Source of the DNA: an uncultured Lachnospiraceae bacterium
GTDB taxonomy: Bacteria; Bacillota; Clostridia; Lachnospirales; Lachnospiraceae
Direction of reading: 5' to 3'
NCBI GenBank assembly: GCA_947167135.1
Contig: CAMVGV010000029.1
Span: forward strand, 1-33,690
Length of the DNA: 33,690 nt
In this document: positions 33,612-33,690 of the stretch, in pieces
Layout: each line of letters opens with the position of its first letter
Numbering within the stretch: position 1 is the stretch's first letter
The notes under the pieces: model-generated
Database searches by the model: none
What the model saw: the letters and a program-made list of their open reading frames with translations, nothing else
Told to the model about the DNA's origin: nothing
Position numbers and translations under genes: made by a program

Positions 33612-33690
33612 CGGTTTGGTTCACCCCGGATCTGCCGACGTTATCTGCGAGCCGGATTACGCTCACTACCTTTGTTTTGTACCGAAACAT

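Overview
The window reads as a stretch of low-to-mid-GC Clostridia chromosome, most likely Lachnospiraceae. The supporting signs are the protein families and their order: a HisF-like/HisI/HisE fusion behind hisZ-hisG-hisD-hisB, a DUF2953 gene beside a GerW/YtfJ gene, a B12-type radical SAM gene next to DUF2344 and RNase E/G, RecU, and a GAF-containing hybrid kinase ending in HPt. Almost all genes lie on the plus strand with ATGA overlaps or very short gaps. Only the HD-GYP gene is on the minus strand. No rRNA, tRNA, CRISPR array, transposase or prophage gene was seen, and no gene-free stretch exceeds 300 bases. Bases 1-94 contain only short open stretches in two frames with no recognisable product. 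Bases 33612-33690 show nothing I can name.

Layout. (1) 72-5455, division and wall: a consensus-like promoter drives zapA, a U32 peptidase-type protein that is split into two overlapping ORFs, a SEDS glycosyltransferase (FtsW/RodA type) and its partner penicillin-binding protein. (2) 5500-6674, minus strand: an HD-GYP protein whose catalytic HD is FD, with a near-perfect promoter and a hairpin-containing leader. (3) 6762-8576: a small membrane protein, a DUF2953 protein and GerW/YtfJ. (4) 8573-11880: CapA-like metallophosphatase, GT4 glycosyltransferase and DegT-type aminotransferase, a compact surface-glycan cassette. (5) 11895-16611: a 1287-residue hybrid histidine kinase with its own promoter, followed by a response regulator with a degenerate first receiver domain. 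(6) 16615-23460, housekeeping: coaBC, topB, a left-handed beta-helix protein, a membrane protein, a lipoprotein, an RluA-type pseudouridine synthase and recU. (7) 23548-28591: histidine biosynthesis genes hisZ, hisG, hisD, hisB and the HisF-like/HisIE fusion. (8) 28802-32622: radical SAM protein (apparently starting at ATT), DUF2344 protein and RNase E/G. (9) 32847-33611: uridine phosphorylase.

The most striking non-gene structure is a family of short repeats built on TGTCATYCTGAGCG. One array follows recU, a second follows hisIE, so the pair brackets the his operon, and a third, with an exact 33-base period, follows RNase E/G. Copies differ by paired changes that keep a small hairpin, a direct and an inverted copy after hisIE form a 29-base stem, and two arrays supply the stop codon of the preceding gene. 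Other points worth checking are the ATT start, the FD substitution in the HD-GYP protein, the split U32 protein, the degenerate GGDEF-like domain in the kinase and the HisF-like domain lacking its catalytic aspartate.
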